Source of the DNA: Clitoria ternatea
Taxonomy: Eukaryota; Streptophyta; Magnoliopsida; Fabales; Fabaceae
Assembly: GCA_037962975.1 (NCBI GenBank)
Contig: CM075673.1
Coordinates: 16,290,001-16,354,000 of the forward strand
Direction of reading: 5' to 3'
DNA length: 64,000 nucleotides
Under the pieces are notes generated by a model. That model worked only from the letters and a program-made list of their open reading frames with translations. It made no database searches and was not told the DNA's origin. Shown here piece by piece: positions 36,577 to 49,205 of the stretch (position 1 is the first letter of the stretch; each line of letters opens with the position of its first letter). A program made the translations under genes and the position numbers.

Positions 36577-37687
36577 GGGTGGATTTTAAAAAAATTATAA
36601 ATTTAGGATTGTTTTAAAAATATTTGGTTCTCTGAGGTACTTTCTGTTATATCAAATATTATGTTACGTATTTTAAAAAACCGTAAAACATATTTCATAC
36701 CTTAAAAATACGTAATACCTACATGACTGTCACGTGTCAAGCCATCCAACATTACGTATTTCAAAAGTATGTAACTAGTGTTACGCATTTTGGGCTAACG
36801 AAATGTCAGTGAATTTCATCCTGTAATGGCAATGGGTTTACGTATTGTGAAAATGTGTAACAAAAGAAAGAGGGCCTGCATCATGCGTGAATCAGGTAAT
36901 CTTAGTGTATCCCCTATCGGTTTTTACCCTTGAGAACAAGTACTTTCAATTTCCATACCCACCACCACTATGCTAAGCTACAGATGGAAAAAGACAATAA
37001 TAAATAATAATAATAATAATAATAATACAAATTTTGATTAATCGTATCACTTATTTTATTATTACCAACAAATTAGCATAAAGCATTTCGAAATCCAACT
37101 AAGCCATGAGATAGAATACCTCATAATTGTTAATTTAGAAATTATCAAATGAGATAATAGTAACACCAAAAAAATTGTAATAAGCTTTTTAAGCTGTTAA
37201 GTTTTACCATAAAAAACTTATTATAATTTTAAAAGTTAATTTTTTAGTAATGTATAATAATTAGTGGCCATTGCAATTTGCAAAGCTCATGGCCCATTAT
37301 TGGATGCACAGACACAGTGCTTAAAGGTAGGATACATCAAATCATCTGAAATTTTCAGTCTACTTTTATTAATTCATCTAAAATTCATATATTAAATCTT
37401 AATTTATCATCCATTCACTTTACAACTTCGGCAGAGAAAAACAACAGGGTCCAAACTCCATTACGTAACTCCATAATGCGTAACACTAGTTACGTACTTC
37501 TGAAATACGTAATGTTGCATGGCTTGACACGTGGCAGTCATGTAGGTATTACGTATTTTCAAGGTACGAAATATGTTTTACGGTTTTTCAAAATACGTAA
37601 CATAATATTTGATATGACAGAAAGTACCTCAGACAACCAAATATTTTTTAAACAACCCTAAATTTATAATTTTTTTAAAATCCACCC
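36577..37687. mobile_element. Non-autonomous DNA transposon with about 220-bp terminal inverted repeats
   Basis: 36577-36796 is the reverse complement, at high identity, of about 37469-37687. Outer ends are GGGTGGATTTTAAAAAA and its complement, flanked on both sides by TA (36575-36576 and 37688-37689). Arms are punctuated by TTACGTATTTT/AAAATACGTAA words and a CACGTG-type phrase (GTCACGTGTCAAGCC). The 670-bp centre has no coding capacity, with an AAT microsatellite at about 37003-37026. A TA duplication would fit a Tc1/mariner- or Harbinger-like element, long arms a Mutator-like one; the superfamily stays open. Confidence 0.65.
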
Positions 37688-37689
37688 TA

Positions 37690-40138
37690 TATTGGTCAAA
37701 AATCCTCTTTTGTTTATAAGATTCTTTATCATAACAAATATAAAATACCCTTAAAAAGTATATATTTTGTTGTTACCAAATAAATTTTTTTATAATTTAT
37801 ATATTACTTAAAATTTAAAACCGTTAAAACTATACATGTCTACAAACTAATACTATAGTTATATGAATGATACCGTTATAAAACTACTAGAAATGTAACA
37901 ATAATTTTAATAGACCACAATATTGCTTGTTGATAAAATCACTTGTCAATCTCTTTCTCTCTTGTCTCTAAGTCATTCCTCTCCCTTCTTTCTTGGAATT
38001 TGGTTGAGGGACATAGGCTAAATTGAGCTTTACAAAATTCAAGCCTAGTTCGGTCTTTAATTATGAGACTTGAACATGTCTGTTGCTTGACATAAACTAC
38101 ATTTTTTAAGTCTGGTTTGCCTTATTTTAAAGCTTGATTTATATTAAAATCAATAAAAACCCTATCAAACATATATTAAATAGACCAATGAGTCCATCTT
38201 AAATAAACAATTGGGACTAATTAACGAACCTATATAAAAATGTATTTAATTATCAACTTTATATATTGAAGTGAATTTTAATATATTTAAATCTTATAAA
38301 TTTTACTTGAAAATATCATGTGTATTTATAAATTATAATATATTTTTAAATTATGATTTGTTTTATTAAATTATATAAGAGTTAAAAAATGTCAACTCAA
38401 TAGGTTAAAAAGATTTTTCCAAAAGTCCAAACTCTCTCTTTAAATGTGATTCAGTCAAACTAGACTTTAAATTAGCTAGATAATGAGTCTTAGTGGATAG
38501 TTTGACATATTTTCATTTCTGATAAGTGTTATATGGTAAACATTATTCACACATGTCTTGTGACTTTTAATTTGGTAAAAATTCCAAAGTCTTTTTTTCT
38601 TTTGTAAATATATATATATAACAACTTTTAAAATTAAGTCCCCTTTAGGATGAGTGTTTGTCCCCTAACTAGCCTTGTTTGTGGCCACCCAACAACCGCT
38701 TTGTGTGAGTTCAGCTCTTCGGAGAAGGATTAATCACTGCATCTAGCAATGAATACCCTAGAAAAATCTAAAAAACCCAATATGACAATAACAAAAAACA
38801 AAAAAAGGAAGTTAAATTTATGTTAAAAATATGTATACAATATTATTTTATTTTATTTTTTATTTCCAATTCCTTGAGTATAAAAACTGGGAAGTTTCCA
38901 AACCGATCAAAACTAATTGAAACCGGTCAAAATCAAGATTGAACCAATTAGATTTTTTAAATTTTTTTCTCAATTTTTTAAAAAATTCTATTATGAAGTA
39001 TTTTAAATTAATGAAAGACTCATATATAATATTTACGTATTATTTTTGTTTATTATAAATTTTTATCTTATAAAATATATAATATGAGTCTTTATTAACT
39101 TAATTTATATATAATTTATAGTTAATATATTATAAATTATATTATACTATATTAAAAAATATATTTTATTATCACTAATTTAATAATAATTAATTAGAAT
39201 AAAGGAGTAAATTATAAATCAACGGTATAATTTTGAAAGAGTCGATTGTAGGGCTCATACAAGACAAGGGGTTACGAAGATACATATTAAAGAAAAGGTG
39301 GTACCCATAATAGGGTACAAAGCGTTTATTGCATACAATATAAAAGCACCTGCTCCTGTCAGTTGCCATAAATATTACAGTATTGAAGAGTTTTTTTTAA
39401 AACTTTTGATGTTTTCAGTTTACGTACTGGTTGATAAGATAGGCGCGTTCGATCTATACCGTTGATTTTGTAATGCACGTGACCTTGCTGTTACTGTTAC
39501 AACAGCGGAATGGAGGCTTCCTAAAATGTTATCAATGATCAACTATGATTGTTTTTTATTTTATTGGAAATGATTCAAAAGCTACTCTTTCTTTAACTTA
39601 TGAGTTTTAGATTTTCATATTTGTTATGTATTCTTTTCAAGAAATTGAGGGCAGGTTTATTTTTACAAAATATTTTCTATTTTTATCTTCTTTTTACTTT
39701 TCAATTTTAAAATTATAATCTTAATTTTAATTAACAAAATTACACCATTATTTTTCATTTTTAAGATTTTATATAGGAAACAGTGAAAATAAGAAAATAC
39801 TATTTTTAGAATTTCTTGTACAACCTCTTGGAAATAAAAAAATGTTACAATACTGAGATGATACTTTTTAATAACAATAACCCAATAAAAACAGAAAAAT
39901 AACCTTTTTCTAAAAGTAAATGGGACCTTATTCTTAATATAGTTAATTTTAGTTATACTTTTAAAAAATTCTCAACAAAACATTTTTATGTGAAAGGTGA
40001 CAATCTTAGTTTTTAAGTGTTTGGAAAGTTTTAGTAATTCTTAATTAAAATTTTAGGGAAGTCTTTTTCAACATTTCAAATACATTTTAACATTTTCTAT
40101 AATTATATTTATCAAGAAACAAGATTTTAGAAAAATAT
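37690..40138. other. AT-rich intergenic DNA
   Basis: No gene supported. Contains a TA run near 38608-38620 and long A/T tracts. A GC-balanced stretch at 38640-38760 may be an old fragment but gives no recognisable product. Confidence 0.5.
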
Positions 40139-43100
40139 ATGTTGTGTTTAATTCATAAGTTTTCTTAGAAAAATAAAAAATTATTCTTAGAAAAATTAAA
40201 AATTAAAAAATATTTATTTACAAATTATTTTAATTTTTTATAGAAAAATAAAAAATTGATTTTCTATTTTTCAAGAAAATTAGAAAACTCTTTTAAAAGG
40301 TTTTCTAAGAAAAGTAAAAAAATAGAAAAGGCAGTAACTGAATTACATGATAAAGATTGTTGTAACTGTAACATCCTTGATGTTTTAATGGTAAGAAATA
40401 AATGAAGATATTATTGAGTTTAAAATAATAGTAAATAAAGAAAAGAAAAGGGAAATGGAATTTAAAATGGGATTTTAAGGAAAATGGAATCAGAACCCTG
40501 ACGCGTGGCATGGATGGGACGCGTACTGTCAGGTGCAGATTAGTGAGTTGACGCGTAGCGTCAGCTTCGTGATCAGATTAAAACAGGGACATGCAAACAT
40601 TGAACCCACGAGCTTCTTTTCCATTTTCCCCTCTTTCTGATGCGATTTGGCTTGAGCCTTGAGGGAAGTATTAATTTATGGTGGTTTTGAGCAATTGGGA
40701 CTAAGGTAACACCAATGGGATCCCCAATTTTAATTTTTTCTTCTTCTTCTCCTTTCTCTCTCAAGAAATTGAGTTTGCATGTGATGATTGGGACTTTAAT
40801 TCTGAGTTTTGTGAACTTGGGAAGCTTGGGTTTGAGTTTCGGAAGGGTAAGGAAGAAAATGTACTAATTGGATTGGTGTTTTGATAACCGTAGGTGCCGG
40901 AGCAGGCGTTGGCCAAGTGTTCGACGAAGTGGGCGTCAAATTTAGAAGTGAAGTGGTGAATCGAGTGATCGGAGGACACAACCGACACCAAGAACAACTT
41001 GTGGAAGCGTGGAATCGAGGTAAGGGGGTGTTTAGGTCGTAATTAATTAAGATTCAAATATATGATAGCTTCAGGAGGCTTAGAAATTTTCTAGAAAATA
41101 TTATGGATGATGTAGGGTGGTTAAATATAATTAATATAATTTTTATAAGTATGTGTGGGTATGATTAAATTATCGGTTGATAAAGAACTATATCGATTAA
41201 GTAAATATGAGCTAGGAAGTAAGGAAAATAAATATACAATTGATATATGTAAGAAATATCAAATAAATTATGAACTGATCGATGTTAATGATGTGTGGCA
41301 TGATATTTGTTGATGTTACTATGTATAATTTGATGAAAGTGTTGAGAATAAATGAGATGATGATCGTGTGAATGTGTAACATGACTTATGATGATGGGCT
41401 TGACAAGTGGGTTGCCCGAGTGATGATTGTATGTCAGTTTCTGACAATATATATGAGATATGTTGATGATATACCATGTATGATATGATTGATTATGTGG
41501 TGTGGGACGGCCGACGGTATATGTAGCCCCTCGTTTTCTGGCTCTCGTGGCCTTTGTGCCCAGTTGAGCTACCCAATGGTCAAGTAGGACTCAGTGGTTG
41601 GGGTGGAGAGTCAAGTAGGACTCGGTGGACCAAGTAGGGTCCACGGGGTGTCAAGTAGGACCCCCAGTTGAAGGCCGATCCTTTAGTATCCGGATACTAG
41701 GAGTCAGATGCATGTGAGTCAGTTATGGAATATATGCTTGATGATGGAATGTGAGGTAGTAATTTTGATGTTCGTGATAAAATTGATAATTGATAAATGT
41801 GTGATGAAGAAATATGAGTTATTGTTTACAATATATATATCCTAATGAGTTTTAGGACTTATGGTAATTATAGTATGTGATAGATGATGTTGAGGATATC
41901 GAGTTAGGTTCAGGAAATCACAAACATAAGCTAATAATGATAATGGAACTATAGATATAAAAGTAAGGCAATAAAGTCATAGGTATTATAATACTTTAAT
42001 CGATTAGGTATTTTAAATATTTCCTTGTTGTCCTATATTAATTATGATATGCCAAACACTCACCCTTGTTGTGGTTTATTTAATTTTAGTGACCAGTGAC
42101 AGGGAGGGTGCTAATACCCTGGAGGTGCGCCAAGCGAAGGATCGATGCCAGATGAATGAACGGATGTAATATATGAATATGTGCATAATAAACTAATTAA
42201 CTATGTGTGACAAATTAATTATACTATGCTTTGTTTATAGTTGAACTTAGGTTGGTATGTTGATGATAATGAATGATGATAATGGATGGTGAAATAGTTA
42301 GTAGGTGATGTGATACAGATATAAATGATTGATGATGACGTTGGTGATTCACTTTTCTAAGCTATATCAACATAGCCAACTTTAAAACTAATGTGCTTGT
42401 CAATTAATTCTTGGTGTAATACGTAAATAATTAGTGTCAGAATTTTTCACTGATCAGTCTCATCCGTGTAAGAATTCGGAATTCCTCTTCCAACTCGTCC
42501 CGGAATGGGCGTTATGGCAAAGAACAAGAAGAAAACAAAAGGAGGAATTTGTCAATGTGGATTATTATGAATTGCGGCACGAAGCCAATGTTGTGTGAAT
42601 GGTTGATATGGGCAGGTTCTGTTAAATTGCATGAATGATATGATATGTGGGTGTAATGCACTTGAATGATGTGATGTTGAATTTAATGGATTTAGATAAT
42701 TATGCATATAAAGATTTATGGTGGATTTAGGGAATTGATTAGGTGAATTTGGGGACCTGACAGGTTCAGGATCCCTGGGAGGTACCAATAGGTCCCTTAG
42801 GACATGTAAGAACTGTATGTAGTGGCCTTGGGCCAATTGGAACCCATTTAGGGTGTTTGGTGCATGAGTTTTATACCTAATTGAGTTAAACTGCATTTTG
42901 TGCATAACTTGCCCATATGTTGAAATTTTGGCGAACGAACGGTGCTAACAGTTTCGGAATGGGGAAAACATGTGACCCGTGAAGTTTTATGGCAATTGGA
43001 TCTAAAACAGGCCAATTTGGTAGGTTAGAAGTTAGCCGATTGGCCTAAATTATGTATCAGCATCTGGTGCTGTTACTGTCATGTTGACGCATAGCGTCAG

Positions 43101-43862
43101 CCTGGTGCGCAGCGTTAGAGCTGCGCAGAGGAGCTCACGCGTAGCGTCAGGCCCCTTGTTTCTTAAATTTTAGATTTTCGATTTAAGTGATGTTTTACAC
43201 TTTCCAATGGTATTATAGTTACAGTTTCGGAACTTTTGGTAAAAATAAATATTTTTTAAAATTATGATGTAATTAAACCATTTAATCGTGAAAAGTTTAA
43301 CGTAAATTTTAATAAAACGAATAACAATAAATGTAAATTGACTTAGGATGTCTCAGTAACCAAATGGGAATATGAAACAAACTGCTATTAATTCGAAAAG
43401 TTATACTGCTAAAAGTTTTCAAAAATTAGAAACACGATGATTTGCGTTGTTCATTTAAATTAGTATTATCATCCTTAAATATTGAATTGATTTTCCTGCA
43501 ATCCTACTTAACAAAAGAAATGGTAAAGAGTTGTAGAGACTTTATCTATATTATAAGTTAGTTATTAGCGGAAAGATCAACACCACTATATGTATCAATT
43601 TACATTTTTATTTTTTGTTAAATTTAAGATTTAATATTTCGTATGATTTTTATGATGTATCATGATAATATTTTTATTATTCTTTATAACTATTTTGAAA
43701 TATATTTAAATACAAACTCATTTGCTTTTATTTCAATATTACTTTAAATTTTTGTCACAATATTTATGTGATGTGTATACTATACAATATTGTCATAAAT
43801 AATATATATAAGACACATAATTAATTTGAATTAAAGAATGTTTGAAAAATTTTGAAAAACTA
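40139..43862 (+). repeat. Tandem duplication unit A (interrupted by a solo LTR)
   Basis: 40139-40366 plus 43356-43862 align in order with 43863-44321. Shared landmarks: AATTCATAAGTTTTCTTAG or GTTCATAAGTTTTCTTAG, GGTTTTCTAAGAAAAGTAAA, GTAACTGAATTACA, TTAATTCGAAAAGTT or CTAATTCGAAAAGTT, and TACTATACAATATTGTCATA. Unit A has about 250 extra bases (about 43440-43690) absent from unit B. Confidence 0.8.
40367..43355 (+). mobile_element. Solo LTR of a Ty3/gypsy element with perfect TSD
   Basis: 2989 bases starting TGTAACATCCTTG and ending GGATGTCTCA, flanked by the 5-bp direct repeat GTAAC (40362-40366 and 43356-43360). No internal coding region. It has the same overall plan as the solo LTR at 27512 and the chromovirus LTR: a TTC-rich tract about 370 bases in (40735-40760), a repeated CAAGTAGGAC phrase block at 41500-41720, and a family word at both ends (ACGCGTAGCGTCAG variants at about 40498-40566 and 43083-43155). 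Solo LTRs arise by recombination between the two LTRs of a full element. Confidence 0.92.
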
Positions 43863-44321
43863 ATGTTGCGTTTAGTTCATAAGTTTTCTTAGAAAAATAG
43901 AAAATTATTCTTAGATTTATTTATAAATTATTTAAATTTTTTATAGAAAAATAGAAAACTGATTTTCTATTTTTTAAAAAAATTAGAAAACTCTTTTAAA
44001 AGGTTTTCTAAGAAAAGTAAAAAATAGAAAAGGCGGTAACTGAATTACAAGATAAAGTAATTGAATTACAAGATAATGTAACTGAATTACAAAATAAAGA
44101 CTGCTGTAACCAAATGAGAATATAAAACAAATTGTTACTAATTCGAAAAGTTCTACTACTACTATTTTGGAATATATTTAAACATAAACTCATTTACTCT
44201 CATTTTAATATTACTTTAAATTTTTTACATATACTATACAATATTGTCATAAATAATATACATATAAGAGATATCTCAATTAATTTGAATTAAAAAATAT
44301 TTGAAAAAATTTGAAAAACTG
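43863..44321 (+). repeat. Tandem duplication unit B (empty site of the solo LTR)
   Basis: Uninterrupted partner of unit A. Around 44095-44115 it runs from the AATTACAAAATAAAGACTGC segment directly into TGTAACCAAATGAGAATAT, the pre-insertion form of the site that holds the 3-kb LTR in unit A. The motif GTAACTGAATTACA-like is itself triplicated at about 44036-44090. Confidence 0.8.
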
Positions 44322-44665
44322 AGTGCACTTGAACAACTTTTTTAGTTTTCTAGTTTTCCAATTTGAAAAACTGTCACATTATCTAAACGAGTTTTCAAAA
44401 TTTTTCTAGCTATTATAGGAAATGAAAATTTTGAAAAACAAACGGAAAACTTTTCCCAGAAAACTAGAATAATTTTCTGTAACTAAACGCAACCTAAGTG
44501 CACTACTTTTTTAGTTTTCTAGTTTTCCAAATTGAAAATATGTTACATTATCTAAACGGGTTTTTAAAATTTTTTAGCTATTTTAGGAAATGAAAATTTT
44601 GAAAAACAAGCGAAAAACTTTTTCCAAAAAACTAGAATAATTTTCTGTAAATAAACGCAGCCATA
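44322..44665. repeat. Two tandem copies of a MITE-like end sequence
   Basis: 44322-44498 and 44499-44665 are direct copies (AGTGCACT..., TTTTTTAGTTTTCTAGTTTTCC..., ending TAAACGCAACC or TAAACGCAGCC). Their ends are complementary to the start of unit B (GTTGCGTTTAGTT), so units A and B plus these copies look like the two ends of an inverted-repeat (MITE-type) element that has been duplicated. No clean target duplication was identified. Confidence 0.5.
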
Positions 44666-44818
44666 ATGATTCCCAAAGAATTTAAAAACATTTCACATAT
44701 TCAACATTAGTCCCTTAATAATGAGATTATAACATTTTTTTATAACAGATATGATGTTAGTTCAACTATAAATATACTAAACACAAGAGAGAAAATGATA
44801 AGATAAATATATGCTCAA

Positions 44819-44860
<42 letters not shown>
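44819..44860. repeat. (AT)n microsatellite
   Basis: About 21 uninterrupted AT units just outside the left end of the CACTA element. Confidence 0.95.
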
Positions 44861-44862
<2 letters not shown>

Positions 44863-44885
44863 TTATATCCACTAGTGGAAAAAAA

Positions 44886-45340
44886 GGATATAATCACGGT
44901 TAAAAAAGGCCTTTATTCACGGTTAAAGAACCGTGGTTGTTGCAGCCATGGTAGTAGATGATGGTCTTTAACCACGGTTAACAACCGTGGTAATAAATCA
45001 CATCTAACCACGGTTAAGAACAACTGTGAATATAACTTACTATTTATATTCACGGTTATCGAGCATAACCGTGAATATAAGAACTGAAAGATGTCAGTTA
45101 CATCCACTTATATTCACGGTTATGATGGACAACCGTGGATATAGATACATTTTATCCACGGTTGTCCATCACAACCGTGAATATAAGTATGGATTGGTTT
45201 CAGTTACAAACTACTTATATTCACGGTTGTGATGGACAACCGTGGATAAAATGTATCTATATCCACGGTTATGGTAGTAACCGTGGATAAATATAATCTA
45301 TATTCACGGTTGTTGCCATAACCGTGAATAAATACTGAGG
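44886..45340. repeat. Left sub-terminal repeat array of the CACTA element
   Basis: About a dozen copies of TATATTCACGGTT or TATATCCACGGTT and complements (AACCGTGAATATA), arranged mostly as facing pairs about 5-10 bases apart so each pair can fold into a short hairpin. Confidence 0.85.
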
Positions 45341-45589
45341 TTTTTTTTTAATATGGATTCTGTTTTATCGTTTCCCAACCCCGCATTCAGACAAACCAGT
45401 ACAGTATACAGTATGCCACAGCAACACTATGCCGAAAGCATGGTATGTATATATATAACAATTTATTTTCTATATCAATTCATAACAACCTAAAAAATGA
45501 AAGTATATACAATTAAGTTGAATGTAATCTAATAAAAGTAAACCCTAAATCCTACTAGATACATATATAAAAGAATAAAGATCCTATAT

Positions 45590-46610
45590 CTAGCTTTGCC
45601 TAAGTTCAATGAAGTGTGAGGCCCATTGCCTTCTAACATCATCCACAAGTTCCTTTGGGAAATATGACTGGTCATTAAAGTACTGCAAACAATGCACAAA
45701 ACAATTAGAACAAAAGCTTTATTTATTACATGAAATTGATGAAATTGGAGAAAAGTAGTCCAAATGATGAGAATTACCTCTGTCCATCCATCTACTAAAT
45801 GATGTTGGACAATGGTCAGCATAGTGTGCATGACGAAATAGCCACACTCAAAGGTACCCTTCTGCCTGTAAGACTACAATGGACATATAGTATAGAATAA
45901 GTGAATTCGGAACTTAAAAAATATGTACTGAAGATTTGAATGAATACGATTGACTTACTTTTGGGTACACCCATACAACTGTTTTTCCTTTGGGCTTGTT
46001 TCCAATCAGTAGATTGTATCCAACCACCGCCCTGCGTCAAACAAAACACAAGATAAGTTAGAATTGTATAGTTCTAAAAATGATGTAATCGAATTTGTGG
46101 TTATTGTTTAGGGATGAACTTACCGGTCTACTATATCTTTCAGGTCTTGTGGAGCTGTCCGATGCAAACTATCAAAGTACAGAGCAAGATAGTCCTTCGG
46201 ACAGATCACCAGAAGCGTCCAGTGAGCCCTGCAGTTACGAGTGATAAGTGAGACTTCAAAATGCAAAATATCATGACAATAATTATGGAATAGAGTATCA
46301 CCCTTTATGATAGGGGCCCATGTATATAGACTTCACAGACTCAAACATCCAATTCTGGATGTATGTCTGGGTGTTCTGCGAGGTGTTTCCTTGCCTCTGT
46401 ATGAGAGAGGGCTCTAAGAAACCGTAAGTTCCTTGGAAACCCAAGTCCACACAGAGTTTTGCCAGAAACCTAAACAAGTTAAGACATGGTTAGCGACAAA
46501 TAACTTGTATAATGAAAAAATTGGACAAAACAAGGATATACTTACAGCTCCCACAACTGAAAGATGGAGCCGTTCAGCATCGACGTCCCCGTAATAATGT
46601 CACAAATGTC
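45590..46610 (-). pseudogene. Ulp1-like (C48) cysteine protease exons carried by the CACTA element, 5'-truncated
   Basis: Ulp1 proteases cleave SUMO or SUMO-like tails. Six exon-like blocks with GT/AG borders, all open, read leftward: 46546-46610 (TSMLNGSIFQLWEL), 46302-46469 (LAKLCVDLGFQGTYGFLEPS), 46124-46228 (AHWTLLVICPKDYLALYFDS), 45959-46031 (NLLIGNKPKGKTVVWVYPK), 45778-45865 (GTFECGYFVMHTML) and 45590-45682 (YFNDQSYFPKELVDDVRRQW, ending TAG). The catalytic triad is visible: His in AHWTLL, Asp in YFDSL, Cys in ECGYFVM. The upstream part is missing beyond about 46610. ULP-like genes carried by plant DNA transposons are known (for example Kaonashi Mutator elements and some CACTA elements). 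Listed as pseudogene only because the N-terminus is absent. Confidence 0.8.
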
Positions 46611-48787
46611 AGAATTTGTAACGATGACAATTAATTGATTCAAACAATGACATTAATTGATTTAATGACCATTTGTGTTGAATCTCAAACGGGGAACTAC
46701 GGTTCACTCATATGCACAACAACTTTCATACTAGTTAACAACCACATACATACAACAACAATAAACATAACATATAAGAGCAACCAACAATAACAGAAAT
46801 AAAATAGATAATAATTTAGTTAACTTTTTTCCTAAAATAGTATGATGTTTTTAATTTATGTTATTTTGAAGTAGAAGTATGGTGTTGGAGTATGGATTAT
46901 GGATTATGGATTATGATGTTGGTTTATAATGCAGGTTCAAACTTTAGACTTTTATTTAGTAATTAATATGATATTTTTAAATTCTATTATTTTCAACTAG
47001 AACTATGGTGTTAGATGATGGATTATGGATTATGAGAATTTTTAGATTTGAAATTTTATTTTATGGATTACGGCTTATGGACATGGTGTTGAATTTAGTT
47101 AAATTCTACTTAAGAAGAACAATATAAGTTTTAGGAGAAAAGTAATCTCAACCATTTAGAACTTTTCAATTTAGGGAGTACATTTTAACCAAAAGAGGTA
47201 TCTTATAATATTTCTAAAGTTCATACAACAATGGCCACACCATGCCCAATCTGTTGGTTCCTTAAGCTCTATAGCCTTGCAATGGTGGAAGTTGCAATTG
47301 GAAATAAAACAACCACCCAGGAGCAAAATGGACCTTGCACCACAAACGAAAGCTGATGGGGAAATGGGGTTGGCTAAAGGGAGCTATGGACCACCGCCAC
47401 AGAAACGTCGTTGGAGGATGCTGAACGGAGGTTGGTGAACATGGTTGCTGGAGCCAAACAGAAATGGTGGAAAACGTAGTTGCTGAATGGAGTTAGGGTC
47501 CGTTTGGTTAAAAGTTGGAGTAAGGTTTGTGAAACGGGGTTTAGAAAAGTGAGGTTTTAAAAACGTGGTTGGGAAAATTGGGGTTTTGAAGATAGTGATT
47601 TGTGTTTGGATAGTTTGTTGTAAAAGTGAGTTGGAAAGTAGTAATTGTGTTTGGTTGGAAAATATTTTGGTAACCTTGGTTTAGAAAAATGGAATTTGAG
47701 GGTAAAATTACTAAAAAGGACATTAATTAAAAAAAGTAGTAAAGTAGTATATTTTTGTAAATAATATTAACAATTACACATTAAAATATTTCATTTATAA
47801 TTTAATTAACAAAATATATTTATTAATAAAAATTAATAATAAATATATATTATTATAAATATATGTATTGTAACTAAAATTTAATATTATTAATATATAT
47901 TAAATATATCAATAAATTCACATTTTTTGGTAATTTTACAACATACCATTATCATACAAAATTATTAAAAAAAACCCAACACCTTAAAAAAATATAAAAA
48001 GTTATTTAAATAGAAAAAGTTAGCATGGTCAACATTTTTCAGTCCACACCCATGCACCCTAAATCCAATGTAATCTAAACCCTTAATTCCATCAGCCTTT
48101 AAGGTACACCCTAGTACATGAAGCACACCCATGGTGCACCATCCAAACCAATCATCCACCATTAAACCACTCAATTTTTACAGTACATCTCACCCCCATA
48201 CACACCCATGCACCACCACCATAAACCAATCACCATCTCAGATCTTCCAACATTTATGGTACACCAAGCCAAGAATCTCCACCAGTGCTCCATCTTCTCC
48301 AACAGGCAGAAGGGCAAAACCGTCCACAACACACAGAAATGCAAACGGAGATTCGGATGGTGCATAAACAGAGTTTAAACATAAACAGGCACATAAACAG
48401 AGTTTAAACAGAGGGTACCGAGGCTAAAAAATGCATATAACCAAACAGAGTTTAAACGGATGGTGCATAAACAGAGTTCTAAAAAATGCATATAACCAAA
48501 CAGGCACATAAACAGAGTTTAAACAGAGTTTATAACTTAAGCTTTTGAACCAGTAACTATCGTGTCAGGAAACAAGGAATACCAACAGAGAAAGAATCAA
48601 TATATTATGACAAACACGCATGACAATGGGGGTTCAGGGAACCTACCTGAATGAAGAAAGGAAGAAGATGCTGAACAGAGAGAAGGGCACGAAGCTCACA
48701 GATAATGGAGAAGACGACAACCAACGCGCAGAAGAAGAGAAACTGAAAAAAAAGTGAAAGGCGCGGCTTTTGAAGTTTCAGAAAGGA
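46611..48787. other. Internal non-coding part of the CACTA element
   Basis: No transposase. A segment starting GGGTCCGTTTGGTTAAAAG at about 47505 looks like the end of a hAT-type MITE, but its other end is not clear. At about 48366-48540 phrases built from GCACATAAACAGAGTTTAAA and AAAAATGCATATAACCAAAC are repeated two to three times. 47700-47950 is AT-rich. Confidence 0.5.
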
Positions 48788-49205
48788 TGTATATTCACGG
48801 TTCCCCTTGAAACCGTGAATATATTACACATATATTCACGGTTTAACAAACAACCGTGGATAAATGTTAACTATATATCCACGGTTACGATACCAACCGT
48901 GGATAAATATTAAATCTATATTCACAGTTATAGAAACAACCGTGGACATAGAGTACCCAGTGATTAAACCCTAAAACCTGAACTATATATCCACGGTTGG
49001 AAATACAACCGTGAATATTGACATCTATATATATCCACGGTTAACATCATAACCGTGAACGTACCCATCAATATATATTCACGGTTGTGATTAAAACCGT
49101 CGATATATATTTCAGGTACTATATATCCACGGTTGACTCCTCAACCGTGAATATATATTGATGGTTACGTTCACGGTTATGATGTTAACCGTGGATATAT
49201 AGTTT
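48788..49205. repeat. Right sub-terminal repeat array of the CACTA element
   Basis: Facing pairs of TATATTCACGGTT or TATATCCACGGTT and complements, same words as the left array. A pair of blocks around 49030-49200 is itself inverted (ATCCACGGTTAACATCATAA against its complement). Confidence 0.85.
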
